Shown: positions 46,600-55,961, counted from the stretch's first letter. The stretch: 64,000 nt of DNA from RFSX01 sp965248155 (GCA_965248155.1 CBDFIO010000002.1:434001-498000); one strand, 5' to 3'. Notes: generated by a model from the sequence alone, not told the origin. Translations and numbers: made by a program.

Positions 46600-47964
46600 A
46601 TGGAGACCATTGATGTGTGGGTGTCAAATTTTTCTTCTTTTGTTTGGGGACTGCCCCTCTTAATATTGTTGGTTGGAGGAGGAATATATTTACTCATCCT
46701 GTCCAGATTTCTCCCATTCAGATACTTTTTTCATGCTATTGATGTGCTTAAGGGTAAATACGATGATCCAAATGATCCGGGACAGATTAATCATTTCCAG
46801 GCACTGACAACTGCACTAGCTGCAACAGTAGGAATGGGTAATATAGCTGGTGTAGCAGTCGCTATAACTATTGGTGGTCCAGGTGCTATTTTTTGGATGT
46901 GGATCAGCGGAATTATTGGAATGAGTACAAAGTTTTATACATGCACCCTTTCTATTTTGTTTAGAGGAAAAGACTCCAATGGAGAAATTCAAGGAGGGCC
47001 AATGTATTTCATAACTGAAGGTCTTGGTAAATCCTGGAAACCATTGGCTGTATTTTTTAGTATGGCCGGATTGATAGGAGCTCTTCCAGTTTTTAATGTT
47101 AATCAACTTACCCAAGCCGTCAGGGATATTCTTTTGGTTCCAAATGGAATTTCAAGTGGATTTGGAAGCAATTTGATTATAGGAATAGGATTAATGATTA
47201 TTAGTGCAATTGTTATTCTTGGAGGCTTACAAAGAATTAGTAGAGCAACTTCAAGACTAGTGCCTTTTATGGTAATTCTATATTTTATTTCTGTTGTAAG
47301 CATTCTGATAATTAATATCGAAGAGATTCCAAAGTATCTCGGTCTAATATTTTCGGAAGCCTTTACGGCAAATGAATATAATGGAGATCCAATGCTAGGA
47401 GGTGTAGTTGGTGCTATAATTTTACTCGGGATAAAAAGAGGCGCTTTTTCAAATGAAGCTGGAATTGGTACTGCACCAATGGCACACGGAGCTGCAAAAA
47501 CTAAAGAACCGGTAAGAGAAGGTCTTGTCGCTATGTTAGGACCTGCAATAGATACTTTATTAGTATGTACATTGACTGCATTAGCCATATTGGTAACCGG
47601 AGTTTGGAAGACAACAAGTGATAATGGAGTCTCATTGACATCTTCAGCTTTTAATGATTCTATTCCGGGAGTTGGCCCTTATTTGCTACTTATTTGTATC
47701 GCTGTGTTTAGCATTTCCTCCTTGTTCAGTTACTCTTATTATGGAACTAAATGTATGTCTTATCTTTTTGGAGCCGACAATAAGAAGTACTACAATTATT
47801 TTTATCTCTTAAGTATACTCGCAGGAGCTACCCTATCATTAGACATCATTATTAACCTGATAGATGGGTTTTTCGCTTTGATGGCTATTCCAACGATGCT
47901 TTCTACCTTATTACTGTCTTCCAAAGTACGTAGTGCAGCCAAAGAATATTTTTCGAAATTGTGA
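46600..47964 (+). CDS. Alanine/glycine:sodium symporter (AGCS family)
   Basis: 454 residues with about 11 membrane segments. Family signatures are FQALTTALAATVGMGNIAGVAVAITIGGPGAIFWMW near the N-terminus and GIKRGAFSNEAGIGTAPMAHGAAKT in the middle, plus the C-terminal SYSYYGTKCMSYLFG. AGCS transporters import alanine or glycine driven by sodium. The direction and substrate follow from the family. It is 65 bp after nadB on the same strand. No terminator was found after its stop; a short tandem repeat of TTCATTAACA (47981-48000) lies in the gap to the convergent gene. Confidence 0.94.
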   Translation: METIDVWVSNFSSFVWGLPLLILLVGGGIYLLILSRFLPFRYFFHAIDVLKGKYDDPNDPGQINHFQALTTALAATVGMGNIAGVAVAITIGGPGAIFWMWISGIIGMSTKFYTCTLSILFRGKDSNGEIQGGPMYFITEGLGKSWKPLAVFFSMAGLIGALPVFNVNQLTQAVRDILLVPNGISSGFGSNLIIGIGLMIISAIVILGGLQRISRATSRLVPFMVILYFISVVSILIINIEEIPKYLGLIFSEAFTANEYNGDPMLGGVVGAIILLGIKRGAFSNEAGIGTAPMAHGAAKTKEPVREGLVAMLGPAIDTLLVCTLTALAILVTGVWKTTSDNGVSLTSSAFNDSIPGVGPYLLLICIAVFSISSLFSYSYYGTKCMSYLFGADNKKYYNYFYLLSILAGATLSLDIIINLIDGFFALMAIPTMLSTLLLSSKVRSAAKEYFSKL

Positions 47965-48022
47965 TAAATATTAATCAATATTCATTAACATTCATTAACA
48001 TTTCTGGTCTGTAGGGAATCGA

Positions 48023-49012
48023 TTATACTTTTGAGAGTTCAGATTTTAGATAATCTATAACGTCAACTTCAATAGAATCTGCCCCTTTATGTACAGAAAG
48101 ATACCATGAAATCCAATCGCCAAGATGGACTAAGTAAAATGCCTTTTCGATCAGAGAATTCCCTTTAGAAAAAATCTCAATAATCGTGTCACAATATTTA
48201 CCGATTATTTCCTGATTAATTTTGATTCTTATTTGATTACGTCGGTGATCATCATTATTGCGCAGATAAATTACAGCAATATCATTATGTTTCTCTGTCC
48301 AACCTACTAACTCATTATGATTCATTTCAGGAATAACGTGATGCCAGCATAACATTTTTGCATTCTCATTTATTTGTTGCCTTAGTCTAACGGCAACTGA
48401 TTCCATTCTATCGGTTGTATAGATAACAGGAATACGATCATGAATTCTATCAGCAACTTTCTGAGCAGATAGTTGTATGTCATCGATGTCAAATTTGATC
48501 AAATCTATTGCTGCCTTTAGTTCTGTTTTAAATCTATCGGAAATGAATCCAAGTTTGTTTAAAACAAACAGCTGTTGGACTACAGAATAACCCAGACATG
48601 CTCTTGGCGAAGGCCAACTATCTGGAACTTTGATATAATCAAACCCTCTTTCCTCTGCTTCTGCTATTAATTTGCCACCAGAAGAAATAATCACAATTTT
48701 AGCCCCGGTTTCCAATATTTCCTTATATGCACTCAATGTTTCCTCTGTGTTGCCGGAATAGGATGAGCATATAGCCAAAGTGCTTTCATCTACATAAGAA
48801 GGGATATTATAACCTTTACCTACATTATATGGTATAGGACATTCTTTTCTAATAAATTCAGAAACAAAATTTGCTCCAATGCCGGACCCTCCCAAACCTG
48901 CAACGAAAACTTTGTTGATTGGTTTATCGTGTGCTGATAAAGTGGCACTAGACCCTATTTCAATGGCTTCCTGCAATTGTTGAGGAAACCTGCTAATCAA
49001 TGTATCCATCAT
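48023..49012 (-). CDS. Bifunctional phosphoglucose/phosphomannose isomerase
   Basis: 329 residues, typical of the short archaeal/Bacteroidota-type enzyme that interconverts glucose 6-phosphate or mannose 6-phosphate with fructose 6-phosphate. The N-terminal SIS domain shows VAGLGGSGIGANFVSEF and AICSSYSGNTEETLSAY (phosphosugar-binding Ser/Thr). The C-terminal half has PRACLGYSVVQQLFVL and the catalytic-region MNHNELVGW. It starts on the strand opposite yraN, 52 bp away. Its isomer product feeds glycolysis and mannose-containing glycan synthesis. Confidence 0.92.
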   Translation of the reverse strand: MMDTLISRFPQQLQEAIEIGSSATLSAHDKPINKVFVAGLGGSGIGANFVSEFIRKECPIPYNVGKGYNIPSYVDESTLAICSSYSGNTEETLSAYKEILETGAKIVIISSGGKLIAEAEERGFDYIKVPDSWPSPRACLGYSVVQQLFVLNKLGFISDRFKTELKAAIDLIKFDIDDIQLSAQKVADRIHDRIPVIYTTDRMESVAVRLRQQINENAKMLCWHHVIPEMNHNELVGWTEKHNDIAVIYLRNNDDHRRNQIRIKINQEIIGKYCDTIIEIFSKGNSLIEKAFYLVHLGDWISWYLSVHKGADSIEVDVIDYLKSELSKV

Positions 49013-49064
49013 ACTTTCTGTATCTTTAAATGATTTGCAAAAATAGCATTAATAATACATCTGA

Positions 49065-49427
49065 ATGACTTCCAAAACTGAAATTGGACGAATAGGAGAA
49101 AATTTCGCTGAGCAACATCTTATTGGCAAAAATTATAAAATACTTGAAAAAAATTGGCGATTTAAAAGAGCTGAAATTGATATTATTGCAAAGCAAGAAC
49201 TTATCCTGGTATTTGTTGAGGTAAAAACAAAATCTTATAGTTATTACGGTGAACCTGAAGAATCCGTTACCCCAAAAAAAGAAGCATTTTTAATAGATGC
49301 AGCTCAACGATATATGGAGTCTATTGACTATAATTGGGAAATTCGATTCGATATTATTTCAATTCTACTGGATAAAGCCAAAAATGTGCAAGAGATTAAG
49401 CATTTTGAGGATGCCTTTTTCCAATAA
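49065..49427 (+). CDS. YraN family protein (UPF0102)
   Basis: 120 residues. The nuclease-like fold motifs are GRIGENFAEQHLIGKNYKILEKNWRF, AEIDIIAKQ and VFVEVKTKS, matching the Asp and Glu-x-Lys of the Holliday-junction-resolvase-like superfamily, then KKEAFLIDAAQRYM. The cellular role of YraN is not settled. It is cytoplasmic, 64 bp upstream of the L31 gene. Confidence 0.92.
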   Translation: MTSKTEIGRIGENFAEQHLIGKNYKILEKNWRFKRAEIDIIAKQELILVFVEVKTKSYSYYGEPEESVTPKKEAFLIDAAQRYMESIDYNWEIRFDIISILLDKAKNVQEIKHFEDAFFQ

Positions 49428-49491
49428 AGCTTTACTTATTAGCTTTTTTAAAGTATTTTTGCAGCCCATTTTAATCTAATAGTAAAGAAAA

Positions 49492-49785
49492 ATGAAAAAA
49501 GAAATTCATCCAGATAATTACAGACTAGTAGTTTTTCACGATATATCTGTAAATGAAGGCTTTCTTACAAGGTCAGCAGTTGAAACAAAAGAAACTGTCG
49601 TGTGGGAAGACGGTAAAGAATATCCATTGGTGAAAGTTGAGATTTCATCAAAATCACACCCCTTCTTTACTGGTAAAATGAAATTTGTTGATACCGCCGG
49701 ACGGATTGACAAGTTCAATAAAAAGTTTGCTAAATTTTCAAAGGGCAAACCTGAAGCTGAACCGCAAGAACAAACTGAAGGATAA
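49492..49785 (+). CDS. rpmE2: 50S ribosomal protein L31, type B
   Basis: 97 residues. MKKEIHPDNYRLVVFHDIS, then SKSHPFFTGKMKFVDTAGRIDKFNKKF are the L31 type B signatures. It has no cysteines, so this is the zinc-independent form, longer than the short Cys-containing L31. The C-terminal tail is acidic and Gln-rich (KGKPEAEPQEQTEG). It is part of the large ribosomal subunit at the subunit interface. A strong terminator follows directly. Confidence 0.96.
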   Translation: MKKEIHPDNYRLVVFHDISVNEGFLTRSAVETKETVVWEDGKEYPLVKVEISSKSHPFFTGKMKFVDTAGRIDKFNKKFAKFSKGKPEAEPQEQTEG

Positions 49786-49790
49786 AAGTA

Positions 49791-49819
49791 AAGGCCCCAC
49801 AAATAGGGGCTTTTTTTTT
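49791..49819 (+). terminator. Rho-independent terminator of the L31 gene
   Basis: GCCCC (49794-49798) pairs with GGGGC (49806-49810), extended by AAG/CTT to form an 8-position stem with one bulged or shifted G, followed by T9. It starts 6 bp after the L31 stop. Confidence 0.8.
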
Positions 49820-49824
49820 GAATA

Positions 49825-51036
49825 ATGAACAATATTATTCTTTTTGACGATGACCATTGGAAGTCCCTCCTACCAATCAGCTACACTCGACCAATTGCTG
49901 ATTTCCGTGTTGGAATTTTAACAATTAAACAAAAATGGGAATTATATCTTGAAGGTGAAGGAAGCTACATTACCCAAGACTACCTGTCGAAAAAATATCC
50001 AATCAAAATTGCAAATGAAAATCTCGTAATAAATTCGAGATATCTTCCGAACAAAAAACTTGTCAGACTTATTCTTCAATTAGAATTGAATGATGCCATT
50101 TTACATAATGACAATCTAGTAGCTGCAAAACTCGGAAGCCAACAATTTGATAAACTCGTCGAGAAGAATGAATTGGATGAGCTAAAAGGTCTCGATCTTA
50201 ATAATGATATTGATGCAAATGATTTCATTAAAAGACCTTATGACATCTTTAGAGTCAACAAAAATGAGATTCGTAAGGATTATGAACTATTGACTAAAGG
50301 TAGAAGTAGTCAAGAATTGGAAGAACATCATTTTTATCAGGGATCGGAAAACAACATATTCATTGAAGAAGGTGCTATCCTTGAACCTGCATTTATCAAT
50401 GCTGAAGACGGACCTGTCTACATAGGGAAAGACACACATGTTATGCAGGGCGCTATGATTCGGGGTCCATTTGCTCTGTGTAATAATGCAGTCGTTAAAA
50501 TGGGTGCTAAAATTACAGGAGCTACAACAGTTGGGCCTTACTGTAAGGTAGGAGGTGAGATAAATAATGTCGTTTTTCAGGCTTACTCAAATAAAGCGCA
50601 TGATGGCTACTTGGGTAATTCTGTTATTGGTGAATGGTGCAATCTTGGCGCTGATTCCAATAGTTCCAATTTAAAGAATAATTATTCAAATATTAAAATG
50701 TGGGACTACAGTACGGATACATTTAGTTCTTCTGAGTTACAATTCTGTGGAATTATTATGGGCGACCATTCCAAAACTGGTATCAATATGATGTTCAACA
50801 CCGGCACTGTCTTGGGTGTAAGCTGTAATGTGTTCGGTAGTGGATTTCCAAGAACCATTATTCCATCATTTTCATGGGGAGGAAAGAAAGGATATACAAC
50901 TTTCAAAATTGAAAAATCGCTAGAGGTGGCAAGATTGGTAATGGCTAGAAGAGCGTTAGAATTATCGGAGGAAGACAAACTAATAATGGAGCATATCTAC
51001 CATTACTCAGCCCAATACAGACAATGGGAAAGCTAA
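49825..51036 (+). CDS. GlmU-like sugar nucleotidyltransferase/acyltransferase
   Basis: 403 residues. It resembles the Bacteroidota-type GlmU family: N-terminal FDDDHWKSLLPISYTRPIADFRVGILTIKQKWE, a poorly conserved nucleotidyltransferase part and, from about 180, a left-handed beta-helix with hexapeptide repeats (IFIEEGAILEPAFINAEDGPVYIGKDTHVMQGAMIRG, AKITGATTVGPYCKVGGEI, VIGEWCNLGADS). It would make UDP-N-acetylglucosamine from glucosamine 1-phosphate for cell-wall and LPS synthesis, though this branch is assigned by family, and the canonical N-terminal signature of E. coli GlmU is not obvious. It is 6 bp before the next gene. Confidence 0.88.
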   Translation: MNNIILFDDDHWKSLLPISYTRPIADFRVGILTIKQKWELYLEGEGSYITQDYLSKKYPIKIANENLVINSRYLPNKKLVRLILQLELNDAILHNDNLVAAKLGSQQFDKLVEKNELDELKGLDLNNDIDANDFIKRPYDIFRVNKNEIRKDYELLTKGRSSQELEEHHFYQGSENNIFIEEGAILEPAFINAEDGPVYIGKDTHVMQGAMIRGPFALCNNAVVKMGAKITGATTVGPYCKVGGEINNVVFQAYSNKAHDGYLGNSVIGEWCNLGADSNSSNLKNNYSNIKMWDYSTDTFSSSELQFCGIIMGDHSKTGINMMFNTGTVLGVSCNVFGSGFPRTIIPSFSWGGKKGYTTFKIEKSLEVARLVMARRALELSEEDKLIMEHIYHYSAQYRQWES

Positions 51037-51042
51037 ATCCAA

Positions 51043-51723
51043 ATGAAGCAAGCCTGGTGGAAAAGATTGTTAAGTTACTTTATTGAAATTTCGATTGAAA
51101 AATCTAGCTCTTCCTTTAATCCACATCTTGAAATAAAACTTGTAGAGGGTAGAAAACAACTCCAAACAGCAGATGCCATTTATTCCTTTGATGATAAGTA
51201 TGAAAATTTTTATTATAGTTTCCGTCAATTTAACTGGAATATACTTGATGTAAAAAAGGTTCTTGTCCTTGGACTCGGATTAGGATCAGTCATGTATATC
51301 CTTGAAAAGAAAATGGGGAAAATCTTCGATTATACTGCAGTTGAAATCGATCCTGAAATATGTAGGTTGGCTCATCATTATACACTTAATGAACTTGAAT
51401 CCTTTGTAGAAGTTTATAATCTTGATGGGTTGCAATTTCTTCAATCCAATAATCAGTCATTTGATTTAGTCATTATGGACATATTCCAAAGTGCTGTTGT
51501 TCCTCAGATTTTTCAAACACCTGATTTTTTAACATTGCTCAAAAGCAAACTAAATAGCAATGGTTTACTGCTTTTCAACAGAATGAATATCACTAAAAAA
51601 GATTATGAGGAGAATGAAAAATTCAGAAATAGCTTCCTTCGTTTGTTCCCAAAAATGGTTGAGTTAAAGGTAAAAGACAATATTGTTTTTATCAACGATA
51701 AGGAATTACTCATTAAAGCTTAG
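51043..51723 (+). CDS. Spermidine synthase-like methyltransferase-fold protein
   Basis: 226 residues. A Rossmann fold with KVLVLGLGLGSVMYILEKK (motif I, about 68-86), YTAVEIDPEICRLAHHYTLNE, EVYNLDGLQFLQ and FDLVIMDIFQSAVVPQIFQTPDFLTLLKSKLNSNG fits the spermidine synthase (SpeE-like) family. The N-terminal half of a full spermidine synthase is short here, so polyamine synthesis is not certain; many such proteins have no known substrate. It forms a tight cluster with the GlmU-like gene (6 bp) and the TPR membrane protein. Confidence 0.8.
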   Translation: MKQAWWKRLLSYFIEISIEKSSSSFNPHLEIKLVEGRKQLQTADAIYSFDDKYENFYYSFRQFNWNILDVKKVLVLGLGLGSVMYILEKKMGKIFDYTAVEIDPEICRLAHHYTLNELESFVEVYNLDGLQFLQSNNQSFDLVIMDIFQSAVVPQIFQTPDFLTLLKSKLNSNGLLLFNRMNITKKDYEENEKFRNSFLRLFPKMVELKVKDNIVFINDKELLIKA

Positions 51724-51754
51724 TTTATATTATTTTTATAAGATAATTAGAACC

Positions 51755-52375
51755 ATGTTTACGATAAATATATATCTCAAATTTGCATTAATAATTATTG
51801 GGTTTCTAGGTGGCATCATACTCGCTTTTACCATGGGATTTTGGTATTCATTCCCATTTTGGCTTTTAGGTGTCATCATGTTAGCAAGCTATTTATTCCT
51901 TGGTACAGTTCAGTCCACCGCCCAGATAGTTCAGGATGGCGATATGGACGGAGCAGAATTTAGGTTAAATCTCACAGCGTTTCCGAAGTTATTATATGTT
52001 ACTAACCGTGCCTTTTATTATATAATGAAAGGAACAATAGCTGCTCATAAAAAAGAAAACAACATTGCTGAAGGATATTTTAATATAGCACTTTCTCTTA
52101 AGTTGCCATCTGAAAATGAAAAGGCGATGGTCCTCATGCAATTGGCCAATATTAATGCTACTAAAGGCAAATGGCCAGCTGCGAAAAATTATTTCAGCCA
52201 GGCTAAAAAATTAAAAATTACACAATCAGATATTAAAGGTCAGTTAGATTATTTTGAAAAGGCCTTAAATAATAATAGAGGACAAATGAAAGCCGCCAGA
52301 TCGATGGGAAAACAGGGTATGAAAATGATGCAACAGGGTGCCGGAGGAAAGCGGAGAAGGCCAAAAATGAGATAG
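51755..52375 (+). CDS. Small membrane protein with TPR-like helices
   Basis: 206 residues from the ATG at 51755. The frame is open from 51683, but that start would lie inside the previous gene and begin with unlikely residues. Two membrane segments (INIYLKFALIIIGFLGGIILAF and FPFWLLGVIMLASYLFLG) are followed by helical repeat sequence (AHKKENNIAEGYFNIALSLKLPSENEKAMVLMQLANINATKGKWPAAKNYFSQAKKL) that reads as two TPR units. The tail is very basic (GGKRRRPKMR). Function unknown. A scaffold at the inner membrane is possible. Confidence 0.65.
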   Translation: MFTINIYLKFALIIIGFLGGIILAFTMGFWYSFPFWLLGVIMLASYLFLGTVQSTAQIVQDGDMDGAEFRLNLTAFPKLLYVTNRAFYYIMKGTIAAHKKENNIAEGYFNIALSLKLPSENEKAMVLMQLANINATKGKWPAAKNYFSQAKKLKITQSDIKGQLDYFEKALNNNRGQMKAARSMGKQGMKMMQQGAGGKRRRPKMR

Positions 52376-52388
52376 GTCAGCTGAATTC

Positions 52389-53003
52389 ATGTACTTCAAA
52401 AAAAATCCAACGCTTTTTACATATTTATTCCCATCTGCTTTATGGCAGATTAAAGAATCCAAAAAGGATCAATACTATCTGACTTTTGATGATGGTCCAG
52501 ATCCTGAATCTACAGAAGATCTTCTTAATTTGCTTAAAGAGTTCAACATAAAGGCAAGCTTCTTCTGTTTGGGTAAAAAAGCGAATAATTACCCAGAATT
52601 AATTTCCAAAATAAAAGAAGAAGGTCACACTCTAGGGTTACATGGCTACGAGCATCTTTCTGGCTGGACAAGTTCAAAATCAGCCTATATAGAAAATGTC
52701 AACAGATCATATGAGATAATAAATTCCAATCTGTTCAGGCCTCCTTATGGAAGGATTACCTATCGTCAATATAAAGCGTTGTCAAAAAAATACAAGATCG
52801 TTATGTGGGATTTATTGCCTGGAGATTTTAGTCCTTCAGTATCAGCAGAAATGTGCTTGTCTCGGATTAATAAACATATAGAGAAAGGTTCAATTATAGC
52901 CCTCCATGATAGCAAGAAGACAATAAATAAATTAAAATATCTAATTCCAAAAATGTACCTGAAGTACGGGAACTCGTTCCATGCAATACCAGATTCTGAA
53001 TAA
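52389..53003 (+). CDS. Polysaccharide deacetylase (NodB-domain) family protein
   Basis: 204 residues. All NodB motifs are present: TFDDGP (32-37, catalytic Asp34 and metal Asp35), HGYEH (His85 and His89), RPPYG (117-121) and LHDS (172-175, catalytic His173). The enzyme removes acetyl groups from amino sugars of glycans such as peptidoglycan or surface polysaccharide. There is no clear signal peptide, so the location is uncertain. It begins 13 bp after the TPR membrane protein gene. Confidence 0.93.
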   Translation: MYFKKNPTLFTYLFPSALWQIKESKKDQYYLTFDDGPDPESTEDLLNLLKEFNIKASFFCLGKKANNYPELISKIKEEGHTLGLHGYEHLSGWTSSKSAYIENVNRSYEIINSNLFRPPYGRITYRQYKALSKKYKIVMWDLLPGDFSPSVSAEMCLSRINKHIEKGSIIALHDSKKTINKLKYLIPKMYLKYGNSFHAIPDSE

Positions 53004-53056
53004 AACTGAAACTTATTCACAAAAATTTGGATTTATTTAATAATGAATGTTAATAA

Positions 53057-53428
53057 ATGAGGATAAAAACTATAGATTTTTTAAAGCTGCTATCATATTT
53101 ACGAAATTATATTTCTGCACTAAGCAATAAAGGGATATATATCATTTTGCTGATGTATTTCGCCTACACAAATACTGAAACTCCATCCTGGGCAAAAAGA
53201 ATCGTTCTCGGAACGATTGCATATTTTATTAGCCCTTTGGATTCAATTCCGGATCTCACTCCTCTAATAGGCATGACAGACGATATTGGAGTTCTTAGTT
53301 TTGGTCTAACAACTATTGCCTGTTATATCAATGAAAATGTACGTCAGAAAGCAATTGAAAAATATAAAGAAATATTTAGTAAAGATCTTGACCAGCTCGC
53401 AATATCAGAAGTTAATGGTTGGCTATGA
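53057..53428 (+). CDS. YkvA/DUF1232-family membrane protein
   Basis: 123 residues. The DUF1232 core is at about 50-82: AYFISPLDSIPDLTPLIGMTDDIGVLSFGLTTIACY. It has two to three hydrophobic segments. The function of the family is unknown, though it is common next to envelope genes. Its stop overlaps the next convergent gene by 6 bp. Confidence 0.88.
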   Translation: MRIKTIDFLKLLSYLRNYISALSNKGIYIILLMYFAYTNTETPSWAKRIVLGTIAYFISPLDSIPDLTPLIGMTDDIGVLSFGLTTIACYINENVRQKAIEKYKEIFSKDLDQLAISEVNGWL

Positions 53429-53995
53429 ATAGATTTTTTGAATTAATTCATCGATCTCTACTCGATCAAGTAATAAATCCTTTTGGCTGTAGCCAAAAAA
53501 CACATACCATAACAAACCTAAAAAGGCAGCAATAATTAAGTTAATAAAGAAAGTCATCGAACTATACTCTCCCATATATATTTCTCTAATGATCAACAAA
53601 AAAAGAGGAAACAAAATGGTATATATCCATCTGACAGATTGAATTCTAGTCAATTTAACTTCAAATCCAGAAGACAGATACTTCAACATCCCTGATACAT
53701 AATTGACCTTGTCATCCGTATTAATTTTTTTGTAATTCAGTAATTCGCTTGATTCACTAAATATCCTATTCATGTTCATCTTGTAATAAGCCAACATCCC
53801 TATTAGTGCAACAAGGTATATAAGTAGTTTAGTTGAGAAACCTGACTTTATATAAAGGAATATAATGGCTAATAAATAAAGAGCAACCATAACCAATAGT
53901 GCAGTAGAATATATAAACGAATGATCATCTTCTTTAAGCTCACTAAGAAGGGTCTCTGCTCTACTTTCAATTATTTGAAGTTTGTCGTGCTCCAT
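53423..53995 (-). CDS. Predicted four-helix membrane protein, unknown function
   Basis: 190 residues. Hydrophobic segments lie at about 28-48, 53-70, 123-140 and 146-166, with charged ends (MEHDKLQIIESRAETLLSELKEDD at the N-terminus, DRVEIDELIQKIYS at the C-terminus). No motif recognised. It converges on the YkvA-like gene with a 6-bp overlap and is upstream of the ATP synthase gene terminator. Confidence 0.6.
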   Translation of the reverse strand: MEHDKLQIIESRAETLLSELKEDDHSFIYSTALLVMVALYLLAIIFLYIKSGFSTKLLIYLVALIGMLAYYKMNMNRIFSESSELLNYKKINTDDKVNYVSGMLKYLSSGFEVKLTRIQSVRWIYTILFPLFLLIIREIYMGEYSSMTFFINLIIAAFLGLLWYVFFGYSQKDLLLDRVEIDELIQKIYS

Positions 53996-54080
53996 AATTA
54001 TTCTAAATTAATACGTAAAAGTAATTATTGCACACACATTAGATAAATTATTTATGTGTATTAGACAAAAAAAATGATAT

Positions 54081-54114
54081 AAAAAGAAAAGGCTATGCTC
54101 ACGCACAGCCTTTT
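54081..54114 (-). terminator. Terminator of the atpDC operon
   Basis: A stem GGCTATG (54091-54097) with CACAGCC (54104-54110), which on minus RNA is a 7-bp stem with one G-U pair, flanked by A/T runs (T-rich on minus, plus 54081-54090). It lies about 30 bp after the atpC stop. Confidence 0.75.
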
Positions 54115-54141
54115 ATACTATATTGTTGGTTTAACTATTAC

Positions 54142-54390
54142 CTATTCTGATAGAGATTGGATTAAAAGGGAGACCTCGTTTTTCAATACCTCTACGAATC
54201 CTTTTTCAATATTGAAAACAGTTTTTTCACCTTTATTATTCAATATTCTTACTTCACCTTTTGATAAACTTGCAACGATAGGAGCATGACCTTTTAATAT
54301 TTCAAATTGTCCATTTGAACCAGGTACTTTAACTGATTTTATCTTACCGTTATAAATTTCCTTTTCCGGTGTTAATGCAATTAAATCCAT
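54142..54390 (-). CDS. atpC: F1-ATP synthase epsilon subunit
   Basis: 82 residues, the N-terminal beta-sandwich only. It has LTPEKEIYNGKIKSVKVPGSNGQFEILKGHAPIVASLSKGEVRI, the family core. The C-terminal helical hairpin of longer epsilon subunits (about 130-140 residues) is missing, as is common in Bacteroidota, so this form may lack the inhibitory conformation. It is part of the central stalk of F1F0-ATPase. It follows atpD with an 8-bp gap. Confidence 0.94.
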   Translation of the reverse strand: MDLIALTPEKEIYNGKIKSVKVPGSNGQFEILKGHAPIVASLSKGEVRILNNKGEKTVFNIEKGFVEVLKNEVSLLIQSLSE

Positions 54391-54398
54391 ATCTCTAA

Positions 54399-55916
54399 TT
54401 ATGCTTGAGCTTCTTCAAGAAGTTTCTTCCCTTTAGCAATCGCATCATCAATAGATCCAACAAGGTTAAAAGCACCTTCTGGATATTGATCTACTTCTCC
54501 GTCTAATATCATATTGAATCCTCTAATCGTTTCTTCAATTGGGACAAGAACTCCAGACAAACCAGTAAACTGTTCAGCAACATGGAAAGGCTGAGATAAA
54601 AATCTCTGGACTCTTCTTGCTCTGTGTACAACTATTTTATCATCTTCAGATAATTCTTCCATTCCAAGAATAGCGATGATATCTTGTAATTCTTTATATC
54701 TCTGCAGGATTCCAATTACTTTCTGAGCGCAATCATAGTGCTCGTCTCCAACGATATTCCTTTCGAGGATTCTTGAAGTAGAATCCAGAGGATCTACAGC
54801 CGGGTATATCCCTAGGGCTGCTAATTTTCTACTTAATACCGTAGTTGCATCAAGGTGAGCAAATGTAGTAGCTGGAGCCGGATCTGTCAAGTCATCAGCT
54901 GGTACATATACGGCTTGTACAGATGTAATAGAACCTCTTTTAGTAGAAGTAATTCTTTCCTGCATCAAACCCATCTCAGTCGCTAATGTTGGTTGATAAC
55001 CCACAGCTGAAGGCATACGGCCTAATAGCGCAGAAACTTCAGATCCAGCTTGTGTAAATCTAAAAATATTGTCAATGAAGAATAAAATATCCTTCCCACC
55101 ATTTGGATCACTAAGGTCGCCATCTCTATAATACTCAGCTAGCGTAAGACCTGAAAGCGCCACTCTAGCTCTTGCTCCAGGAGGTTCATTCATTTGTCCA
55201 AATACAAAGGTTGCTTTAGAATCTTTCAATTTGTTCTCGTCCACTTTTGACAAATCCCATCCTCCTTCTTCCATAGAGTGTTTGAATTCCTCACCATAAT
55301 CGATGATACCTGATTCAAGCATTTCCCGTAACAAATCATTTCCTTCTCTGGTACGCTCTCCTACACCAGCAAAAACAGATATTCCATCATATCCTTTCGC
55401 AATGTTATTGATAAGTTCCTGAATCAAAACTGTCTTACCTACTCCTGCACCTCCGAATAATCCAATTTTTCCACCTTTAGAGTAAGGTTCGATCAAATCG
55501 ATTACTTTGATTCCGGTAAAAAGTACTTCTGTTTCAGTTGAAAGATCTTCGAACTTTGGTGGATCTCTATGTATAGAATACGAACCTTTCGATTTATCAA
55601 CGGGTTTTATTCCGTCAATCGCATCTCCTACAACATTGAACAGTCTTCCTTTAATAGCATCGCCAACAGGCATTGCTATGGTTTTTCCTGTATCTACAAC
55701 ATCCATACCCCTGGTAAGACCTTCTGTAGAATCCATTGAGATGGCTCTCACGCTATCTTCTCCTAAATGTTGTTGTACTTCTAGGGTTAACAATTCTCCA
55801 TTCTCTCGTGTAACTTCAAGAGCATTTAATATTTCTGGTATATCTGAATTTTCACCTGAAAAGCTTACATCAACAACTGGACCTATGACTTGTTTAATTT
55901 GACCGGTATTTGCCAT
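54399..55916 (-). CDS. atpD: F1-ATP synthase beta subunit
   Basis: 505 residues. Catalytic subunit of F1. Walker A is GGAGVGKT (155-162); FFIDNIFRFTQAGSEVSALLGRMPSAVGYQPTLATEMG and VQAVYVPADDLTDPAPATTFAHLDATTVLSR are family signatures, and the C-terminal part is FTGLSGVLVPIEETIRGFNMILDGEVDQYPEGAF. Only atpD and atpC are here; the other ATP synthase genes are not adjacent, which is a familiar split in this phylum. Confidence 0.98.
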   Translation of the reverse strand: MANTGQIKQVIGPVVDVSFSGENSDIPEILNALEVTRENGELLTLEVQQHLGEDSVRAISMDSTEGLTRGMDVVDTGKTIAMPVGDAIKGRLFNVVGDAIDGIKPVDKSKGSYSIHRDPPKFEDLSTETEVLFTGIKVIDLIEPYSKGGKIGLFGGAGVGKTVLIQELINNIAKGYDGISVFAGVGERTREGNDLLREMLESGIIDYGEEFKHSMEEGGWDLSKVDENKLKDSKATFVFGQMNEPPGARARVALSGLTLAEYYRDGDLSDPNGGKDILFFIDNIFRFTQAGSEVSALLGRMPSAVGYQPTLATEMGLMQERITSTKRGSITSVQAVYVPADDLTDPAPATTFAHLDATTVLSRKLAALGIYPAVDPLDSTSRILERNIVGDEHYDCAQKVIGILQRYKELQDIIAILGMEELSEDDKIVVHRARRVQRFLSQPFHVAEQFTGLSGVLVPIEETIRGFNMILDGEVDQYPEGAFNLVGSIDDAIAKGKKLLEEAQA

Positions 55917-55953
55917 GAATTTATGTGGGTTTATAATCTTGTTAAAATCGCTG

Positions 55954-55961
55954 CAAAGATA
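55954..55961 (-). promoter_or_regulatory. Candidate -7 box (TATCTTTG) of atpDC
   Basis: TATCTTTG on minus matches TAnnTTTG exactly and lies about 38 bp upstream of the atpD start. No well-placed TTG at -33 was found: the nearest are about 10 and 28 bp away. Confidence 0.4.

Noticed and set aside
47981..48000. Two-copy TTCATTAACA repeat
   Set aside because: A short AT-rich tandem repeat in a gap between convergent genes; no sign of function.
51683..51754. Longer start for the TPR membrane protein
   Set aside because: It would overlap the previous gene by 41 bp, while the ATG at 51755 follows that gene and begins a normal membrane segment.
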